DNA of 64,000 nt, taken from the IMG/VR virus record IMGVR_UViG_3300042892_002029, positions 1 through 64,000 of that record. One strand, written 5' to 3'. Positions 29,364 through 38,352 of this stretch are shown in pieces. Both the position numbers and the translations under genes were made by a program. Under the pieces are notes generated by a model that worked only from the letters and a program-made list of their open reading frames with translations, did no database searches and was not told the origin of the DNA. The DNA is from a virus. Numbering within the stretch: position 1 is the first letter of the stretch; each line of letters opens with the position of its first letter.

Positions 29364-30838
29364 TGAGTTACCAAGAAAGAATATATGGTCAATGTGGATT
29401 TTGTCCAGAAAGAAATCAAACTGTACACTCAGTCAACATGAGCTCTGATTTTTATGTTTTTAACAGACCTTATTATGATTTAACGGGGTCAACAAAAGTT
29501 GATTGTACTACACCACCAAATAGTGGTTTAACTAGTGGTGATACTGGGGTTTATATCATATCATCACAAACTGGTGTTACATTTGATTTTATATTTACAG
29601 CAAATACACAATCATTTACTGATTTAAATCAATCAAAATTTAAATATACTGTACACAAATATAATACTAATCTATCTGGCTTTAGTGTTAATGCAATATA
29701 CACATCAGAACTTATTGAATGGTCATCTTTCAGTGCAACAAGTGCAACAACTCAAACAATACCAATAGCATCAATCAACTTAGATGGTGACTATATTGTT
29801 AAAGGGCATTATGTTAATAATATTGCAACCGAATTTGGTACTTTATTAAATGAAAAATATGATACACAAAGATATATCACTAGTAATGAATATGCTATTT
29901 ATCAATCTGACCGAGATTTTTATTTTGTATCACTTAAAGAAGCTGAAATCCCTCAAATTGGTCAAGGTACAAATACACCATTACCAGTTGGGACCTTTAT
30001 AGTTAGCTCAATTGAATTGACTAAAAATCAAACACAAATAATTGTTGCTGATACGTTTCAAACATATATTGTTGCATTAAATGGTCTTACATTGGCTAAC
30101 TTTTATGATTATACTGTAACAACATTAACTAGTGGGTCAGTGACAACTACTATAATACAACTAGTATCACCAGCACAATCTGGTGACATCTTAACAGTAA
30201 CATATGTTTCAATAGGTAGTTCAAATGAAATTATAAATAAAATTATTGATATATCATCACCGATTCCAAGTGGCACAACGGGCAATCAAGGTTCTAATAG
30301 CGTTTATTATAATACAACCACTAGTAAGTATGAAATCTTTGTTGATACAACACCGATTGATTCTAATGATATAATGATAACGGTCAATGGAGCCATATTA
30401 GCTAATAATATTGATTATTACCAATCAACATCTGATTTAAAACGAATCATATTAGAAGGTGGTTTAGTAGTTGGTGATATTATTAATGTTTACTATAATG
30501 GATTTACAAATTTAGTTGGTGATATAACAACACCAGTACCTACGATATCATGGTCAATATCAACACCTCCAACAAACACTGGTGGTATTTTTATTGTTGA
30601 AGTTTCTTCAGCATCAACATTTACTACTATAATTTCAAGTGCTACTACTAAGTATGTGGTTGGTGAACTTAATTATTACGCAACGATACCATTGAGTGGT
30701 GATTATGGTGATAATTTTTATTATAGAATTAAAAACGAGAAACAATATAACACATTATGTAATAGTGTTGTTAAAAGTATAAAGTATAGTGAAATCATAC
30801 CAATAACATTAGGGATTAATTCAACTAAATCTTACTAA
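29363..30838 (+). CDS. Tail fibre-like protein with two internal repeats, 491 aa
   Basis: Contains two similar ~60-residue units: one near residues 225-290 (IVALNGLTLANFYDYTV...SGDILTVTYV) and one near 320-395 (ITVNGAILANNIDYYQS...VGDIINVYYNG). The pattern, beta strand, N-G-x-x-L, D-Y, then G-D-x-(I/L)-x-V-x-Y, is common in phage tail-fibre and neck-appendage repeats. The first ~200 residues form a different beta-rich region. It closes the first part of the tail operon before a class 2 motif. Confidence 0.65.
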   Translation: MSYQERIYGQCGFCPERNQTVHSVNMSSDFYVFNRPYYDLTGSTKVDCTTPPNSGLTSGDTGVYIISSQTGVTFDFIFTANTQSFTDLNQSKFKYTVHKYNTNLSGFSVNAIYTSELIEWSSFSATSATTQTIPIASINLDGDYIVKGHYVNNIATEFGTLLNEKYDTQRYITSNEYAIYQSDRDFYFVSLKEAEIPQIGQGTNTPLPVGTFIVSSIELTKNQTQIIVADTFQTYIVALNGLTLANFYDYTVTTLTSGSVTTTIIQLVSPAQSGDILTVTYVSIGSSNEIINKIIDISSPIPSGTTGNQGSNSVYYNTTTSKYEIFVDTTPIDSNDIMITVNGAILANNIDYYQSTSDLKRIILEGGLVVGDIINVYYNGFTNLVGDITTPVPTISWSISTPPTNTGGIFIVEVSSASTFTTIISSATTKYVVGELNYYATIPLSGDYGDNFYYRIKNEKQYNTLCNSVVKSIKYSEIIPITLGINSTKSY

Positions 30839-30882
30839 TTATTTACTTTGGTGTATTTATTATTAAAATAAAAAGAAATAAA

Positions 30883-30892
30883 GATATTTATA
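30883..30892 (+). promoter_or_regulatory. Class 2 (ATATTTATA) promoter motif before a tail-fibre-like gene
   Basis: GATATTTATA ends only four bases before the ATG at 30897. The leader would be near zero if this is a -7 type box. Confidence 0.5.
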
Positions 30893-30896
30893 AAAT

Positions 30897-33047
30897 ATGA
30901 GCTACATAATTAACAATTCAGGTGCATTTGTAAACATAAAATTAACAGACACAGGTAGAAGAAAATTAGCCGAGGGTAAATTAAACTTTACCGCTTGGGG
31001 TATTGGTGATTCTGAGTTAAACTACAACAGAGAATCGATAGTAGATAACTATCAAACCGACCCAGAATTATCTGGAACTAGTATGATACTTAGACCAGTT
31101 GATAGACAACCAAACCTAAGTTCATTTGTTAGTGTTGACGGTGTTACACCAACAAATCCATTGACAGCTAGTCAAATAAACACATTAAAAGCTATTGTGA
31201 ATAATAAAGCAGCTGAAAGAGGATTCTTTAGTGCCAACACAACACATACCGAATTTAGCACATTGTTAAGTACAACATATACAGTTGATAATGGTTGTAT
31301 TAGTAACGTAAACCTTACTGGTGGGACAACATTAGAAATAGGTACTGGATTTACATATAGTGTTGGTGATTATATTTTATTAAAATTAACTAACGACACT
31401 ATTGGTAATTTAGGGGTAACTGGTAATACATTACCAATACCAACACTTTGGTATAAAATACAGGCAAGTGGTTCAACTTATGTTATAGTGGATAGAGAGT
31501 TACCAAACTTAAATTCATTTTCAGCAACAACATGTTTTATTATTTATCCACAAGGTGAAGTTTATAGTGCATTTGGTTCATCATCAACAATTCCTTATTG
31601 GAATTCAAATACATTATCATTTGATAGTTGTTGTTATGTGTCATGTGCTGATGTTCCAGTTTGGAATATGAATAATATTTGGTGTGAAAATCTAGCTGGT
31701 ATGACTGGTAGTAGTATTAATAGTACTATAACAACACCTAATGAAAGTTATGAAAAGTTTGGTTCTTGGGAATATTTAGGACAAAAATATCCATATTTTG
31801 ATTATAGTTGTTCAGTAGGTGCTAGTGGTATTACAATTGATATTTGTGATGCACCAGGTACTTCAGTATTAGATACAGTTAGTAAATCAATATCGGTTAT
31901 TCATTATACAAATAACACCATTTCAAATTTCTACGGTGAATTCTTATTCGTTGACGGTGCAAATGGTAAAAACGTAAATGTTTACATGCCAGATTTGATG
32001 TACCATAGAAGAGATTACCCAACTGGTAGTGGAACAACTATGGGTATGACTTTCTTGGCTAGTGGTTCAACAAAATATATTACAAATACTGATATTGAAT
32101 ATATAGATTTAATTGAAGATGTGAGTTTGATACCTAGTGGTGCAACACCATTAGTTATTGGTAAAGTATTCCCACAATTAAAAGTGATTGCAATACATGA
32201 CGATGAAATAGTTGCTGCAATATCTTACAAATCAAATAGAAACTGGACATTACCAGCTTTAACCGCAAGTTTAGTAGCACCATCTACTTCAACTGGGTTA
32301 TTACCATCTCAACAATATATGTGGTTAACATATACATTTGAAAACTCAACATTGAGTGGTTTAACAACAACATTACCATGTCAGAAATATACAATTATGG
32401 CTAATAATACATCGGCTGCAAAAGATGTTGAATTTAGAATTAGTGGGATTGATTTATTACCTTATATGAGAAAAATTGAGGACCCAGCTTATGATGGTTT
32501 AGGTTTTTCAGCTAGAGAATTCAAAGTATTATACCAAATAGTTTCTGGAGGGACAAGACCATTACCAGATGCTTGGCAAGTTCATGATTTTACAAGTTCA
32601 TTAATTACAAATGTAACTGGTGAAACAATTAACCCAACATTACTAGAGACTCAAAGTCCAACATCAGCAAACTTTAAATTAGATATACCAACAACATCTG
32701 GTGATACAACGTTTAGTATCATCAATTCATTAGGTATGGCACCAAACACAAATCCAAATATTTTACAATTTGGTGATGAAAGGTTCTTCTATGGTAATAT
32801 CGATACTTATATTGGTGCTAATGTATACAAAACAATATTTAAATTAAGTGTATCTGCTGATTTATTTAAGTACACATCAAATGTAACTAGAAGTTCAGAC
32901 CCAAATACGAACCCATCAGTAATTAAAGTTAGTGAATGTGGTATATATGATAGTTCTGGTGAATTAGTTATGATTGGTAAATTTTCAAGACCAGTTAAAT
33001 TAACACCAGGTAATACAATATTACTAGAGTTATCAATGGACTTTTAA
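30897..33047 (+). CDS. Probable tail fibre / receptor-binding-like structural protein, 716 aa
   Basis: The N-terminus (FVNIKLTDTGRRKLAEG, then FTAWGIGDSELNY) and the C-terminus (ISECGIYD-like VSECGIYDSSGELVMIGKFS...LELSMDF) both match the gene immediately downstream, so the two are paralogs with different middles. The T-x-x-G-R-x-K-L-A-x-G motif followed by a GDSE/DxNY turn and a C-terminal 'E-x-G-(I/L)-(Y/L)-D-x-x-G' strand resembles the ends of phage tail-fibre proteins that share attachment and maturation modules. The central ~450 residues are likely to carry binding specificity. Inferred from layout. Confidence 0.65.
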   Translation: MSYIINNSGAFVNIKLTDTGRRKLAEGKLNFTAWGIGDSELNYNRESIVDNYQTDPELSGTSMILRPVDRQPNLSSFVSVDGVTPTNPLTASQINTLKAIVNNKAAERGFFSANTTHTEFSTLLSTTYTVDNGCISNVNLTGGTTLEIGTGFTYSVGDYILLKLTNDTIGNLGVTGNTLPIPTLWYKIQASGSTYVIVDRELPNLNSFSATTCFIIYPQGEVYSAFGSSSTIPYWNSNTLSFDSCCYVSCADVPVWNMNNIWCENLAGMTGSSINSTITTPNESYEKFGSWEYLGQKYPYFDYSCSVGASGITIDICDAPGTSVLDTVSKSISVIHYTNNTISNFYGEFLFVDGANGKNVNVYMPDLMYHRRDYPTGSGTTMGMTFLASGSTKYITNTDIEYIDLIEDVSLIPSGATPLVIGKVFPQLKVIAIHDDEIVAAISYKSNRNWTLPALTASLVAPSTSTGLLPSQQYMWLTYTFENSTLSGLTTTLPCQKYTIMANNTSAAKDVEFRISGIDLLPYMRKIEDPAYDGLGFSAREFKVLYQIVSGGTRPLPDAWQVHDFTSSLITNVTGETINPTLLETQSPTSANFKLDIPTTSGDTTFSIINSLGMAPNTNPNILQFGDERFFYGNIDTYIGANVYKTIFKLSVSADLFKYTSNVTRSSDPNTNPSVIKVSECGIYDSSGELVMIGKFSRPVKLTPGNTILLELSMDF

Positions 33048-33071
33048 TAATTAAAAAAAAAACAATTAAAA

Positions 33072-34274
33072 ATGGGATTTATAAATAGTGCAACAACGAT
33101 TAATATAAAAGGTAAATTAACACCTAACGGTAGACAAAGATTAGCAAATGGTGCTAGCTCATTAATTACTAATTTTATATTGGGTGATTCAGATGCCAAC
33201 TATAATGTTTATAGTGGATTAACATCAGGTCAAATTCCTGATTTCTCTGGTGATAATTTCGGGTTGTCATTAAATAATGGTGGTTCTGGATATCAATTCA
33301 GAAGTGGGTTACTTTATAGAAATGGTCAAAACAAAAAACCAGTTCAATTAGCATCATCAATTATTTCTAGCACTCAAAAATCAACAGGTTATAACGTTTT
33401 ATATTATAGTGGTGGTACATTAACTCAAAATATTATAAATAGGAATAATTATAATACTGATGTATTAACTAATTTATTTTACTCATTTGGTTTACCAACC
33501 GATACTAGAACTGCTGAAACATATACTGGTATTACATCAAATACAGGTGGGTTTTTAGATACAGCATTAAGTGGTTTAGCATCAGAAGAAATTTTGGTAA
33601 TTGGTATTGATGGTAGTCAATATGCTGAATTAATTGATGGTAAAAGTATTAACTTACAATTAACAACAACATTAGCATCGTATAACATTTATGGTACATA
33701 CGAAAATGATAATTCAATGTTAACTGACCAAGATGGTAAAATAACAGACCAATCAAGATACTTACAACAATTAGGACCTAATAGATGTCTATTATTTAGT
33801 GATGGAATCCAAAAACCAAATAATGATAGTTTATTAAGTTGGTCAACTGGTTATTCACTACCTAAACCATATTCCATTAATAGTAAAAGACTTTGGAATT
33901 TTAAATCTAATACAGGTTCTGGTGCTGTAGCTGATAAAGCAATAGGTATTGCATACTTGGATAAAGGTTTTATAGTTATCACAGAACCAACAATCGTTAG
34001 TAACTTCCCAATAAGTGGCGCAACTTCTTCTGCAACAACTTTAACGTTTAATTCAGTAATTAGCTCAATTTCACAAAAAGTAACATGTATTGCTGATAGA
34101 AACGAATTCACAGTTAGTACCAACACAACATTCTCAACTAGTGATGTACCAAGAATAACTGAAATTGGTTTGTTAGATGATGCTGGTAATCTAATTGCGA
34201 TTGCAAAAACAAATAGAACTTACTATAAACCATCTGATGATATGGTTGTGTTTAATTTAACTATCGATTATTAA
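33072..34274 (+). CDS. Paralogous tail fibre-like protein, 400 aa
   Basis: Shares the N-terminal module (KGKLTPNGRQRLANG, then FILGDSDANYN) and C-terminal module (ITEIGLLDDAGNLIAIAKTNR...FNLTIDY) with the 716-aa protein upstream, but has a shorter, unrelated middle. It follows 24 bases downstream and is the last gene of the tail block. The pair most likely arose by duplication and divergence of the central domain, as seen in adhesin diversification. Confidence 0.65.
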   Translation: MGFINSATTINIKGKLTPNGRQRLANGASSLITNFILGDSDANYNVYSGLTSGQIPDFSGDNFGLSLNNGGSGYQFRSGLLYRNGQNKKPVQLASSIISSTQKSTGYNVLYYSGGTLTQNIINRNNYNTDVLTNLFYSFGLPTDTRTAETYTGITSNTGGFLDTALSGLASEEILVIGIDGSQYAELIDGKSINLQLTTTLASYNIYGTYENDNSMLTDQDGKITDQSRYLQQLGPNRCLLFSDGIQKPNNDSLLSWSTGYSLPKPYSINSKRLWNFKSNTGSGAVADKAIGIAYLDKGFIVITEPTIVSNFPISGATSSATTLTFNSVISSISQKVTCIADRNEFTVSTNTTFSTSDVPRITEIGLLDDAGNLIAIAKTNRTYYKPSDDMVVFNLTIDY

Positions 34275-34330
34275 AATAGTATTTAGTTTTTATTTCTGTA
34301 TGTTATATTTAAATAAAATTAAATATAATT

Positions 34331-34996
34331 ATGGAATCAACAAAACATACTGATAATTTCGTACTAGGTCTAGATATATCAACTAAGACTATAGGCATCG
34401 CTCTATTTGAAGATTTTGGGGAACATGGGACATTAAGATTATTGCACCATGTTACACCAGTGGTTAAACCAAAGCCCGAAAGTAAAATGCAAGAGTTGTT
34501 TGAAAAAGCAAAAATATTTGAAGAGGAATTCTTAAAAAAATACGAAAATGTTGGTATTAAAAAAGTTATTATTGAAGAACCATTACTAAGGTCAAATAAT
34601 GTAAATACAGTTGCAACCTTATTACGATTTAATGGTATTATAAGCAAAGCTATATATGATATTCTAGGTGTTATTCCAGAATATATCTCATCATATGATT
34701 CTAGAGCTTATGCATTTCCAGAATTAAAACAAATTAGAACACATAATAAAAAGAACGAACCATATACTGAAAAGGAATTAGTTAAAAATAAACCAGTTTT
34801 ATTTGGTGGTTATGAGTGGGACATTGATAAGAAATTAGTTATTTGGGAAAAAGTATCTGAACTTGAACCACAAATAATGTGGTTACATGATAAAAATCAA
34901 AAATTAAAGAAAGAAAATTTCGATATGGCTGATAGTTACGCATGTTGTCTTGGTTATATGTACAAAGAAGGGTTGTGGTCACAAAAAACTAAATAA
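34331..34996 (+). CDS. RuvC-like Holliday junction resolvase
   Basis: The RNase H-fold signature FVLGLDISTKTIGIALF places the first catalytic Asp at D15. A second acidic site is in KVIIEEPLL (E82/E83), and the C-terminal DMADSYACCLGY (about residue 200) gives the last Asp pair. This order, D...E...DxxD, is that of RuvC-type endonucleases, which cut four-way junctions in recombination-dependent replication or before packaging. The length, 221 aa, fits. It begins a second replication/recombination block after the tail genes. T4 uses an unrelated enzyme (gp49), so this is a functional analogue. Confidence 0.8.
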   Translation: MESTKHTDNFVLGLDISTKTIGIALFEDFGEHGTLRLLHHVTPVVKPKPESKMQELFEKAKIFEEEFLKKYENVGIKKVIIEEPLLRSNNVNTVATLLRFNGIISKAIYDILGVIPEYISSYDSRAYAFPELKQIRTHNKKNEPYTEKELVKNKPVLFGGYEWDIDKKLVIWEKVSELEPQIMWLHDKNQKLKKENFDMADSYACCLGYMYKEGLWSQKTK

Positions 34997-35009
34997 CTCA
35001 CTTTAAAAT

Positions 35010-35040
35010 TTGGTTTTTAAATATATTGTTTGTATATTTG
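35010..35040 (+). promoter_or_regulatory. Class 1 promoter of the primase gene, leaderless arrangement
   Basis: TTG at 35010-35012, 20 bases, TATATTTG at 35033-35040, then CAAT and the ATG at 35045. The spacing is identical to that at 450. Confidence 0.8.
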
Positions 35041-35044
35041 CAAT

Positions 35045-36001
35045 ATGGCAAACATAATAGTTAAAATTTTAGAGAACTTTTTAGGTGACCACAAAAAACA
35101 CAATGAAGACAAATGTCAAGTATCATTTGATTGTCCAGCTTGTAGTTCTGATAAGTTTTTAGACCATGGTGATGGTAAAGCTAAATTAGAAATAAACTAC
35201 AAAAAAGGAGTATTTAAATGTTGGGTATGTTCGTATAAAAACAACATGCATGGTCCTATTGAAAAATTAATAAGTAGATACGGTAATAAAACCAACCTAC
35301 GTGATTATATATTAGTTAAACCAGAAAGTAATTATGAAGCTGAGTCTTACGAAGACAAAGAAGTTCATGTAGCACTACCAAAAGAGTTTATCCCTTTAAC
35401 TAAATCTAATGGTTACGAACCAAAGTATTATTTTGCTATGAAATACCTAAAAGATAGAGGTATAACCGATGATATAATAAAAGAATTTAATATTGGGTAT
35501 GCCCATGAAGGTGTATATAAGAATAGAGTTATAATACCATCTTATGATGAATTTGGAGATGTTAACTTTTTTGTTGCCAGGTCATTTAGTACTAGAACAT
35601 TCCCAAAGTATTTAAACCCAGAAGCTGAAAAACAATATATTATTTTTAATCATAAAAAAATAAACTTTGATGCAACTATATATTTGGTTGAAGGCCCATT
35701 TGACCATATTGTAACACCAAACTCAATACCATTGTTAGGTAAAATACTATCACATAAGATAAAACAATTATTACTTGAAAACGCTAAGGCTGATATTGTT
35801 ATTTTATTAGATGATGATGCATATGAAGATGCTATTAATATTTATAAAGAATTAGACTTTGGTGAATTAAATGGTAGAGTTAAGATATGTAAACCACCAC
35901 AAGGTCACGATTCATCATCAATATTTGAAAGGTTGGGTAAAAAAGGTATAATAAAATTATTGAAGAATTCTAGAAGACTTAGTGAGGAAGAAATATATTA
36001 A
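35045..36001 (+). CDS. DNA primase (zinc-ribbon plus TOPRIM)
   Basis: Makes RNA primers with the DnaB-type helicase. The zinc ribbon is C30, C33, C59, C62 (FDCPACSS...FKCWVCSY), as in DnaG/gp61. The TOPRIM core is visible as YLVEGPFDH (about residue 212-220) and VILLDDDAYEDA (about 255-266). The frame is open from 35030, but the ATG at 35045 follows a class 1 promoter box by four bases and is the natural start. The length, 318 aa, matches T4 gp61 (342 aa). Its stop overlaps the end of the convergent GNAT gene. Confidence 0.88.
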   Translation: MANIIVKILENFLGDHKKHNEDKCQVSFDCPACSSDKFLDHGDGKAKLEINYKKGVFKCWVCSYKNNMHGPIEKLISRYGNKTNLRDYILVKPESNYEAESYEDKEVHVALPKEFIPLTKSNGYEPKYYFAMKYLKDRGITDDIIKEFNIGYAHEGVYKNRVIIPSYDEFGDVNFFVARSFSTRTFPKYLNPEAEKQYIIFNHKKINFDATIYLVEGPFDHIVTPNSIPLLGKILSHKIKQLLLENAKADIVILLDDDAYEDAINIYKELDFGELNGRVKICKPPQGHDSSSIFERLGKKGIIKLLKNSRRLSEEEIY

Positions 36002-36375
36002 CCTTTTGATTTATAAGTATTACCAGTTTTTTCAGCAATACCCATTGAAACTAAACTATCCCACACTCTAGCAGCATCAGTTGATTGTTTATCATCAGAA
36101 TATAAAATTTTATTTTCTTTTGATAAATCTCTAATGATATACTTATACATACCCTTACCTAAACCTTTACCTTGATACTTATCGTATAAAAGTGTTTCAA
36201 AAACTTTAAAACCATCAGGTACTGGTCTTAATCTAAACGCACCCATTCTAACCCCATCATAAAACGGAATATACACCAATAGATTATTAACCATTGTTTT
36301 CTTTATTCTTATCCTAGAAGTATCAATTTCATTTTCGATACCCTCCAATAATCTTGTTTTTATAAAGTCTTTCAT
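35998..36375 (-). CDS. GNAT-family N-acetyltransferase
   Basis: A 125-aa protein with the acetyl-CoA binding loop YQGKGLGKGMY (Q/R-x-x-G-x-G/A) near residue 70-80 and the following helix and DKQSTDAARVWDSLVSMG, which is typical of small GNATs. The substrate is unknown; phage GNATs may modify host proteins or small molecules. It is one of the few genes on the minus strand and converges on the primase gene, overlapping it by 4 bases. A class 2 motif lies upstream on its own strand, so it may be expressed late. Confidence 0.75.
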   Translation of the reverse strand: MKDFIKTRLLEGIENEIDTSRIRIKKTMVNNLLVYIPFYDGVRMGAFRLRPVPDGFKVFETLLYDKYQGKGLGKGMYKYIIRDLSKENKILYSDDKQSTDAARVWDSLVSMGIAEKTGNTYKSKG

Positions 36376-36400
36376 TTTAAATTAAAATAAGGTTTATTAT

Positions 36401-36409
36401 ATAAATATT
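36401..36409 (-). promoter_or_regulatory. Class 2 motif on the minus strand, for the GNAT gene
   Basis: Read on the minus strand the sequence is AATATTTAT, 26 bases upstream of the GNAT start. Its edge overlaps the -33 TTG of the plus-strand promoter at 36408-36410. Confidence 0.5.
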
Positions 36410-36438
36410 GCAATGTAATTTAAAATTAAGTATATTTG
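36408..36438 (+). promoter_or_regulatory. Class 1 promoter for the PD-(D/E)XK nuclease / gp47 operon
   Basis: TTG at 36408-36410, 20 bases, TATATTTG at 36431-36438; ATG at 36459 leaves a ~15-base A-rich leader. Confidence 0.8.
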
Positions 36439-36458
36439 CAATTAAATAATAAATAATC

Positions 36459-37226
36459 ATGGCAAAAATTTGGGAAGGACCTGTATACTTAGAACCTATT
36501 GAACACGTTTACATTCATAGAGAGACAGGTGTTAAGTATACATCAGTGACAAAAGTTTTAAGTAGTGTTGAACCACATTTCGATAGTGATTCGATTGCTG
36601 AGGCAATTGTAAAGCAAGCTGATAACAATAAGCAAGAAAGGTATATCGGTATGACCAAAATTCAGATACTGGATTACTGGCAAATGCTAAATGATACTGC
36701 GAATGAATATGGTACACACGTTCACGAAACTATTGAAGAGTATTTGTTAAATGATAAGTGGTTTTTCCCTGATAATGATTTACAGAAAAAAGTTATTCAA
36801 GAGTATGAAAGAATGAAGTTTGATGAGGGCGCTACTATTTGGCCAGAAAGAATAATGTTTTCTTCTGAATATAAATTAGCTGGTACATCGGATTTAATTA
36901 TTGATATTGATGATGAATTTTTTGATGTTGGTGACTGGAAAACGAATAGAGAGTTTAACTTCTTCAATAACTTTGGGTTTAAGACGCTTTTAAAGCCATT
37001 TGAGCACATGCAAGACTGTCAGTACTCAATATATTCATTACAGCTAAGTACATACGCTCTAATGTACGAAATGGAGTTCCCACATAGAAAGTGTAGACAG
37101 ATATGGATTGGATACTGGGATAAAGAGGCTGAAGTCATGAGTAAAATACCAGTTATGTATTTAAAGAGTGAAGCAAAAAAATTATTAGAACATCACAAAT
37201 TTCAAACACAATTAATGCATGGATAA
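36459..37226 (+). CDS. PD-(D/E)XK nuclease, RecB/Cas4-like exonuclease domain
   Basis: Motifs appear in the order expected for RecB-type nucleases: EYGTHVHETIEEYL (H87, E90), AGTSDLIID (D145), VGDWKT (D159, K161) and QLSTYALMYE (Q195, Y199). D145, D159 and K161 would bind the metal and act in catalysis. At 255 aa it is a stand-alone nuclease domain. It lies in front of the gp47/gp46 genes, so a role in DNA-end processing or recombination is likely. The next gene's start overlaps its end by 8 bases. Confidence 0.85.
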   Translation: MAKIWEGPVYLEPIEHVYIHRETGVKYTSVTKVLSSVEPHFDSDSIAEAIVKQADNNKQERYIGMTKIQILDYWQMLNDTANEYGTHVHETIEEYLLNDKWFFPDNDLQKKVIQEYERMKFDEGATIWPERIMFSSEYKLAGTSDLIIDIDDEFFDVGDWKTNREFNFFNNFGFKTLLKPFEHMQDCQYSIYSLQLSTYALMYEMEFPHRKCRQIWIGYWDKEAEVMSKIPVMYLKSEAKKLLEHHKFQTQLMHG

Positions 37227-37530
37227 GCTCTTAAATAACGAAATAAAAGTTAACAAATGTGTTATAGGTGAAACATATTACCTGGATGGTGGTTGGTATG
37301 ATTATAACTTTATAACATTCAAACATAAACCATTAATAAATACCCCAGTTAAGTTTATCGGTAAATTAGATAAAGGTTTTAAACATAATGAGGGTAAACA
37401 TATTTTTGAAATGCCTAACGGTGGGACTATAGAAACATATGCGACAAATACAATGTTACTTGAACCAATTGATAACCCAGAAATATTAGAACCAAATGCG
37501 AGTATAAAATATAAAGAAAAATATGGATAA
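37219..37530 (+). CDS. Hypothetical protein, 103 aa
   Basis: Overlaps the nuclease gene by 8 bases and the gp47-like gene by 8 bases, so it is a tightly coupled member of this operon. The sequence (GETYYLDGGWYDYNFITFKHKP, continued) is beta-rich without recognised motifs. Its conserved place between two recombination genes suggests an accessory role, which is inference only. Confidence 0.55.
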   Translation: MDKLLNNEIKVNKCVIGETYYLDGGWYDYNFITFKHKPLINTPVKFIGKLDKGFKHNEGKHIFEMPNGGTIETYATNTMLLEPIDNPEILEPNASIKYKEKYG

Positions 37531-38347
37531 AAAAGTAAAAGTAGTAATCCACATGGCTGACATACATTTGAGGACATTTAGGATGCATGAAGAGTACGGT
37601 GAAGCCTTTAAGACTACCTTAAAAAAAATTAGGAACTTAGTTAAAGATTATGACCGAGAAGAAATTAGAATTGTTATCGCTGGTGACTATGTTCATCAAA
37701 AGATTACAATCTCCAATGAATTATTAATTTTAGGTACTTGGTTTTTAAGAAAACTTGAATCAATAGCAACTGTTGTTATGATTGCTGGTAATCACGACTT
37801 ATTGGAAAATAATAAGGATAGAATTGATTCATTAACCCCTATGGTTAAATTATTACCAGGTTTAAGTATTAACTATTACACTGGTGAAAGTTCTTGTTAT
37901 TTAGATAATAATATAGTTTGGTGTGTATATTCTATTTTTGATGAAAACACTAGACCTGATATAGAAAAAGCTAGAGATGAATTTGGTAATGATAAAACAT
38001 ACATTGGTTTATATCACGCACCAGTTTTGGGTGCTAGAACTGATATTGGTTATGAATTCGACCATGGATTAAGTTTTGAACATTTCGAAGGTTGTGATAT
38101 GGTTATGATGGGTGATATACATAAGAGACAGATATGGAATCACAATGGTACCCCAATTGCTTATCCATCAAGTTTAATTCAACAAAATTTTGGTGAAACC
38201 GTAACAAAACATGGGTTCCTATTTTGGGACATAGAAAGTAAAACTTGTCAGGAACATGATATTGAAACTGATTATGGTTTTTACCAATTCAGAATAAAAT
38301 CATTAGATGATATTGAGAATGACAATGAAATAATAACTAATTTGTAA
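37523..38347 (+). CDS. Metallophosphatase nuclease subunit, SbcD / T4 gp47-like
   Basis: Nuclease partner of the gp46-like ATPase encoded 1.7 kb downstream. The calcineurin-like metal motifs are D-x-H (MADIHLRT, D13/H15), GDYVH(Q) and GNHDLLE, and later GDIHKRQIW, as in SbcD/Mre11. The length of 274 aa is shorter than T4 gp47 (339 aa), mainly at the C-terminus. The pair starts DNA-end resection that feeds UvsX-dependent replication and can degrade host DNA. Confidence 0.88.
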   Translation: MDKKVKVVIHMADIHLRTFRMHEEYGEAFKTTLKKIRNLVKDYDREEIRIVIAGDYVHQKITISNELLILGTWFLRKLESIATVVMIAGNHDLLENNKDRIDSLTPMVKLLPGLSINYYTGESSCYLDNNIVWCVYSIFDENTRPDIEKARDEFGNDKTYIGLYHAPVLGARTDIGYEFDHGLSFEHFEGCDMVMMGDIHKRQIWNHNGTPIAYPSSLIQQNFGETVTKHGFLFWDIESKTCQEHDIETDYGFYQFRIKSLDDIENDNEIITNL

Positions 38348-38352
38348 AAAAC

